Assembly (NCBI GenBank): GCA_015258065.1
Contig: JABZIZ010000004.1
Coordinates: forward strand, 1-64,000
DNA from: Lachnospiraceae bacterium
GTDB taxonomy: Bacteria; Bacillota; Clostridia; Lachnospirales; Lachnospiraceae
Direction: 5' to 3'
DNA length: 64,000 nt
The notes under the pieces are model-generated. The model was given only the letters and a program-made list of their open reading frames with translations, did not search any database and was not told the origin of the DNA. The position numbers and the translations under genes are program-made. Numbering within the stretch: position 1 is the first letter of the stretch; each line of letters begins with the position of its first letter. Of the stretch, positions 60,384 through 64,000 are shown piece after piece.

Positions 60384-61216
60384 AAACAGTAAGGATTAAG
60401 GGCGGTTTAGGAAATCAACTATTTCAATATAGTTACGCAATGTATTTGGAGGAAAAGTATTACGAGGAGGTGAGAATAGATCCCTCATCCTATTGGAGGA
60501 ATAGGTTAAGAAGTTACCAACTAGATCATTATAAAATCTCTCTAAAAAAATCAAGCCTATTGGGACAACTCGGGAATTTGGTTAAAACACATCAGTTAAT
60601 GGGGCCAAACCAGATCTACACATCGAAAGATGCATTCAGTGAGGTTTCAGTAGACGATGAAAAAAAATACTCCTTTTTTAATGCGGAGTTTCAAAACATT
60701 AAATATGCATCTCAAGTCAAGAGTCGTTTGCTGTGTGATCTGGTATATAAAAAACCAATCATATCAAGTTATATGTGCATTTTTCGTAAACTTATGACAG
60801 AAGACGCAACTGCGATTCACGTACGTCGTGGAGATTTCCTTAAGTTAACAGGGTATAAGTGTATTGACCTTACGTATTATCAAAAAGCGATAGAAATCAT
60901 TTCAGCTCAAGTCAGAAATCCCGTATTTTACGTATTTTCTGATGATATTGGCTGGTGCAAAAAAACCTTTCGTTCATTAAAGGGAACCTTTCAATACGTT
61001 GATGCAGATTTTGGATTGGACGATATTCTTCAATTTGAAATGATGAGGTTGTGCAAGTCGTTTATTATTGCAAATAGTACCTACAGTTTTTGGGCAAGTT
61101 TTTTATCAGAGTGTAAAAAAAAGATTATGATTGCGCCAAAAGATTGGTATACGGTAGAAGAGGCCAATGCTAGGTGTCGAGCAGGGTTATTGAAGAACGC
61201 ATACTACCTTATATAA
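60380..61216 (+). CDS. GT11 alpha-1,2-fucosyltransferase-like glycosyltransferase
   Basis: GT11 family enzyme (278 residues), usually moving L-fucose from GDP-fucose onto galactose in alpha-1,2 linkage. RIKGGLGNQLFQYSYAMYLE at the N-terminus, AIHVRRGDFLKL (the HxRRxD donor motif) and the C-terminal SFIIANSTYSFWASFLSECK are the three family motifs. It overlaps the previous gene (ATGA). The donor would derive from the manC/gmd branch, but a GDP-fucose synthase gene must be elsewhere. Confidence 0.87.
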   Translation: MKTVRIKGGLGNQLFQYSYAMYLEEKYYEEVRIDPSSYWRNRLRSYQLDHYKISLKKSSLLGQLGNLVKTHQLMGPNQIYTSKDAFSEVSVDDEKKYSFFNAEFQNIKYASQVKSRLLCDLVYKKPIISSYMCIFRKLMTEDATAIHVRRGDFLKLTGYKCIDLTYYQKAIEIISAQVRNPVFYVFSDDIGWCKKTFRSLKGTFQYVDADFGLDDILQFEMMRLCKSFIIANSTYSFWASFLSECKKKIMIAPKDWYTVEEANARCRAGLLKNAYYLI

Positions 61217-61228
61217 GGAGAGAAATAG

Positions 61229-62206
61229 TTGGGCATAAAAGAAAAAAAAATCACGATTCTGATTAAGCCGGTGTCTATGCGATCCAACTGTAAAATTTTA
61301 TATAAAAGGTACATTAGGCGAGCGGGTATTTATGATGGACATCCAGCAGTCACTCGGAGCCTAATCGAAGGATTAGTTAAAATTGGTTTTCAAAATTTTA
61401 ATTACCAGCCTGCACGTGAAAGCGAGATAGGGGAGTACGTTCATGTTCTTGCTGGGGTTGATACTCTAAAATATGCTATTCGTCTGAAGCAGAGAGGGAT
61501 TATAAAGAAACTCACAGCAGGACCGAACGTTGTTGTATTTTCAACTGATTTTGAGAGCCTGATTGCTAATCCTTCTATAAGTTTATACTTGCAACCAAGT
61601 GACTGGACAGTGCGTTTTCATATTGATATGGAACCAAAGCTCAAGGGACGATGCAAGTGTTGGCCAGCTGGAGTGGATAGTGCAAGGTTTTGTCCGGAGG
61701 TAATGGAATGTTATAGTCGTATAGTATTGGTTTATAGTAAAGGGGAAAGTGAACAATTTTGTTATCATGTGATTGATTTGTTGAATTCGCATGGTTATCG
61801 TGTCAAGGTCATCAGGTGTGGTAATTATAGGATGAACGAGTACATAAAATTATTAAATCAATGTGAGTTTGTGGTTACTATTTCTAATGCAGAAAGTCAG
61901 GGAATATTTCTGGCAGAGGCATGGGCAATGAACAGACCTACATTATGCTATGATCCACATTTTTACCATTGGAAGATTAATGGGAGCGAAGTTACACGAA
62001 GGGATGATATATCTGCCGCACCATATCTGACAGATAGAACAGGACATGCGTGGAGATCAATTGATGAGCTGGAATCGCTAATTAATCAATATAAAAAAAA
62101 TAGACTTTATTATGGGCCAAGAAAATGGGTGTTAGAAAACATGACGGATGAGGTTTGTGCACGCGATTTTCTAGCAAAGGTGAATGATGAAACAATTTAT
62201 AGTTAA
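61229..62206 (+). CDS. GT-B-like glycosyltransferase, family uncertain
   Basis: Protein of 325 residues with a glycosyltransferase layout. ITILIKPVSMRSNCKILYKR and GIYDGHPAVTRSLIEGLVKI open it; the C-terminal donor half has CEFVVTISNAESQGIFLAEA then WAMNRPTLCYDPHF, which resembles the GT1/GT4 nucleotide-sugar site. The start is TTG with AAGGAGAG upstream. It overlaps the next gene by 23 bases. AT-rich, within the variable end of the glycan locus. Confidence 0.65.
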   Translation: MGIKEKKITILIKPVSMRSNCKILYKRYIRRAGIYDGHPAVTRSLIEGLVKIGFQNFNYQPARESEIGEYVHVLAGVDTLKYAIRLKQRGIIKKLTAGPNVVVFSTDFESLIANPSISLYLQPSDWTVRFHIDMEPKLKGRCKCWPAGVDSARFCPEVMECYSRIVLVYSKGESEQFCYHVIDLLNSHGYRVKVIRCGNYRMNEYIKLLNQCEFVVTISNAESQGIFLAEAWAMNRPTLCYDPHFYHWKINGSEVTRRDDISAAPYLTDRTGHAWRSIDELESLINQYKKNRLYYGPRKWVLENMTDEVCARDFLAKVNDETIYS

Positions 62207-63122
62207 TAAGATTAAATGGCTTCCGGATAAACTGGTAGAAATTAAGATGTATATTAATCTTCCATTTATTAGGGGGGGGGAGAGACAGTGCTTGGAATTA
62301 GGGAACAATAGGCCAGTGATTGTTTCACTAACTAGTTGGAAGCCAAGGATAAAAAAGGTTGCACCAGTATTAATTAGCCTTATGTTACAAACAGCTCATA
62401 TCGATAAAATTGTTTTATGGCTTTCCCAAGATGAGCTATCGGAAGGGGACTTAAATATCTGGTTAAAATTATGTATGAAGCGCGGGGTCGAGGTAAGATT
62501 CATGAATGGATTAAACCTTCGGAGTCATAAAAAATATTTTTATGCGATGAATGAATATCCAGATTCTATTATCATCACGGTAGATGATGATATGATTTAT
62601 GATAAGCGGCTGGTTGAAAGGCTGATCAAAGCGCATATGGTATATCCGGATGCGATCATTGCAAATGGTGCATCGAAAATGTCATTTAATGAAAAAGGAG
62701 AATTATTACCTTATTCAAGGTGGATTCATGGAAGTGAAGTTAAGGAAATAGAACCATCGTATATGCTATTTCCTATAGGAGTTGCGGGGGTATTATATCC
62801 GCCACATGCGGTGCACAATGAATGCTTTAATCTGGAGGCTATGATGTCGTTGTGTCCGACTCACGATGATTTGTGGCTGAAGTTCATGGGGGTAATGAAC
62901 GGAAAAAAAGTTGTTTTATCAGAGGGGAAGAATTTTGTCCCTGGTACTTGCATACGTGGAACGCAAAGACACATAGCACTGGGCATTCGAAATTTAATGA
63001 ATAATTGTGCGGGAAATGATCAGCAGATGAAAGCGATTCTATTACGTTATAATAATTACTATGGAAAACATTCCCTTATTGAAATTATTCAAAATAATAT
63101 TTCTGTGGAGGATTTTGCATGA
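62184..63122 (+). CDS. Glycosyltransferase with GT-A-like DDD motif and a G9 tract
   Basis: Protein of 312 residues: PVIVSLTSWKPRIKKVAPVL, DKIVLWLSQDELSEGDLNIW and SIIITVDDDMIYDKRLVERL (metal-binding DDD), which resembles GT-A glycosyltransferases of capsule loci. A run of nine Gs at 62272-62280, encoding Arg-Gly-Gly at residues 30-32, is read in frame here; a change of one G would truncate the protein early. AAAGGTGA precedes ATGATG. It overlaps both neighbours by a few bases. Confidence 0.7.
   Translation: MMKQFIVNKIKWLPDKLVEIKMYINLPFIRGGERQCLELGNNRPVIVSLTSWKPRIKKVAPVLISLMLQTAHIDKIVLWLSQDELSEGDLNIWLKLCMKRGVEVRFMNGLNLRSHKKYFYAMNEYPDSIIITVDDDMIYDKRLVERLIKAHMVYPDAIIANGASKMSFNEKGELLPYSRWIHGSEVKEIEPSYMLFPIGVAGVLYPPHAVHNECFNLEAMMSLCPTHDDLWLKFMGVMNGKKVVLSEGKNFVPGTCIRGTQRHIALGIRNLMNNCAGNDQQMKAILLRYNNYYGKHSLIEIIQNNISVEDFA
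62272..62280 (+). repeat. Homopolymeric G9 tract in a coding sequence
   Basis: Nine consecutive Gs near the 5' end of the glycosyltransferase gene. Tracts of this kind in surface-glycan genes are known slippage sites for phase variation in other bacteria. Confidence 0.85.
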
Positions 63123-63870
63123 AATCGGTATTATTAAATATCTTAACAAGAAGCAAATTGATAGCAAAATGGTATTATGGTAGAAAAAAGAAATGGCTTA
63201 ATAAGCAGTATAACGGTCAGACAAGAGAACAAGTTTTCTCAAGGATTTACGACAAAAATGAAGGGCGGGGGACGGACGTGAGGAATTTTATTCGGGTTAT
63301 GGCTCACGGGAGACCAGCATGTATCTTCCTTATTGTGAGTGTATTAAGGGCTTTATTTCCAGTCATGATATTGCCTCAATTGTCGATTTGGGGTGTGGAG
63401 ATTTTTTCGTTGGAAAAAAGATTACGAATGAGGGAATTAACTATTTGGGAATTGATATAGTTGATAAGATGATTGAATATAATCAGAAAAATTATGGAAA
63501 TGAATATACTTCATTTGAATGTCTGGATATAGTTCGAGATGAACTTCCGGATGCAGATCTATGCTTGGTGCGAGAAGTACTGCAACATCTGTCAAATGCA
63601 GATATTGCTATAGTGTTAAGGAAGTTAATGAAATATCAATATGTGATCATAACATGTCATAATACTAAAAAGGAGAATGCGTTGAAGTATAATGATGATA
63701 TACCAGCTGGAGCAGGCACACGAACCGTACTCAGATCAGGGGTGTATTTAGATGAAGAGCCATATAAGATTCCAATCACAAAATTATTATCCATTGAAAG
63801 GGAAAATAATGAAGAATTGACTACATGGCTCGTGGATACGTGCGCAATTTTAGATTCTGGTAGGGGATAA
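63119..63870 (+). pseudogene. Methyltransferase gene split by a frameshift at a G5 run
   Basis: Frame 1 reads KWLNKQYNGQTREQVFSRIY then DKNEGRG, where it meets GGGGG at 63267-63271. After that it has no similarity and ends at 63460. In the next frame the protein continues DGREEFYSGYGSRETSMYLP, then IASIVDLGCGDFFVGKKITN (SAM-binding motif) and LREVLQHL-like segments (VREVLQHLSNADI) to 63870. Adding one G would join both into one class I methyltransferase of about 250 residues. The second part alone has Met 63319 but no ribosome site. It may be a true mutation, a phase-off state, or a sequencing error. Confidence 0.75.
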
Positions 63871-64000
63871 TGAACAAGGAATTGAAGAAGTTGCCTAGGC
63901 AAACTAGTGTAAAAAAGAATTATGTATTCAATTTATGTTATCAGATTCTGGTCATTTTAACACCAGTTATAACGACACCTTATGTTTCAACGGTGTTGGG
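63870..64000 (+). CDS. Wzx-type oligosaccharide flippase, 5' part
   Basis: The first 43 codons of a gene running off the right edge: a basic N-terminus (MNKELKKLPRQTSVKKNYVF) then NLCYQILVILTPVITTPYVS. The second segment is the usual first helix of polysaccharide flippases (LxxxPLITTPYVSRVLG pattern), which move undecaprenyl-linked repeat units across the membrane. Its ATG overlaps the stop of the methyltransferase (TAATG). The position at the end of the glycan gene block supports this. Confidence 0.8.
   Translation, partial: MNKELKKLPRQTSVKKNYVFNLCYQILVILTPVITTPYVSTVL

Overview
The window looks like chromosomal DNA of a motile, monoderm Clostridia, most likely a Lachnospiraceae member. The evidence is the order flgM-flgN-flgK-flgK2-flgL-fliW-csrA, sigma-D-type motility promoters, strong AGGAGG ribosome sites, class B sortase anchoring, BspA-type surface repeats and a capsule-type glycan locus. 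The genus cannot be fixed from the sequence alone. No rRNA, tRNA, CRISPR array or transposase was found.

Layout. 1-3243: amino-acid catabolism on the minus strand (YfcC-like transporter, YgeY-like M20 hydrolase, an internally deleted methionine-gamma-lyase relic) with a divergent LysR regulator. 3244-6660: a decayed defence/toxin-antitoxin patch with one intact VbhA-Fic pair, a partial second copy of fic, an internally deleted Abi_2 gene, a GNAT acetyltransferase, and a second HTH/antitoxin/Fic operon broken by a nonsense codon and a 3' truncation. 6690-10363: copper resistance (CsoR with two operators; CopA with a CopZ-like domain fused to its C-terminus that keeps its own ribosome site and start). 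10399-11634: an ApbE lipoprotein. 11797-18772: a sortase B gene plus two large cell-wall proteins with MPxT sorting signals, behind a sigma-D-type promoter. 18799-24906: a glutaredoxin-like protein, an unknown repeat-bearing protein, a zinc-ribbon membrane protein, a TPM-domain protein and a DUF4173 protein.

25036-40882 is the late flagellar region: anti-sigma factor FlgM, chaperones, hook-filament junction proteins (two FlgK paralogs), FliW/CsrA, FlaG, FliD, FliS, a FliT-like chaperone and two nearly identical flagellins. It contains two DUF3880/CgeB-type glycosyltransferases and is followed by an array of GT2 glycosyltransferases (40940-44863), one of them internally deleted. Together these suggest a flagellin-glycosylation island. 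Sigma-D-type promoters precede flgM, flaG and each flagellin, and the same motif precedes the sortase operon, so surface anchoring may belong to the motility regulon.

44964-64000 is a surface-glycan locus: ManC and Gmd (GDP-mannose branch), an initiating sugar-phosphate transferase, CapE/CapF-type enzymes with a WbuB-like transferase (N-acetylfucosamine branch), a decayed FkbM methyltransferase, several glycosyltransferases including a GT11 fucosyltransferase, an asparagine-synthase-like amidotransferase, methyltransferases (one frameshifted) and the start of a Wzx-type flippase. From about 58.5 kb the DNA becomes visibly AT-rich, has several GTG/TTG starts and overlapping genes, and carries G-tracts in or beside coding sequence; this fits a laterally acquired, variable part of the locus.
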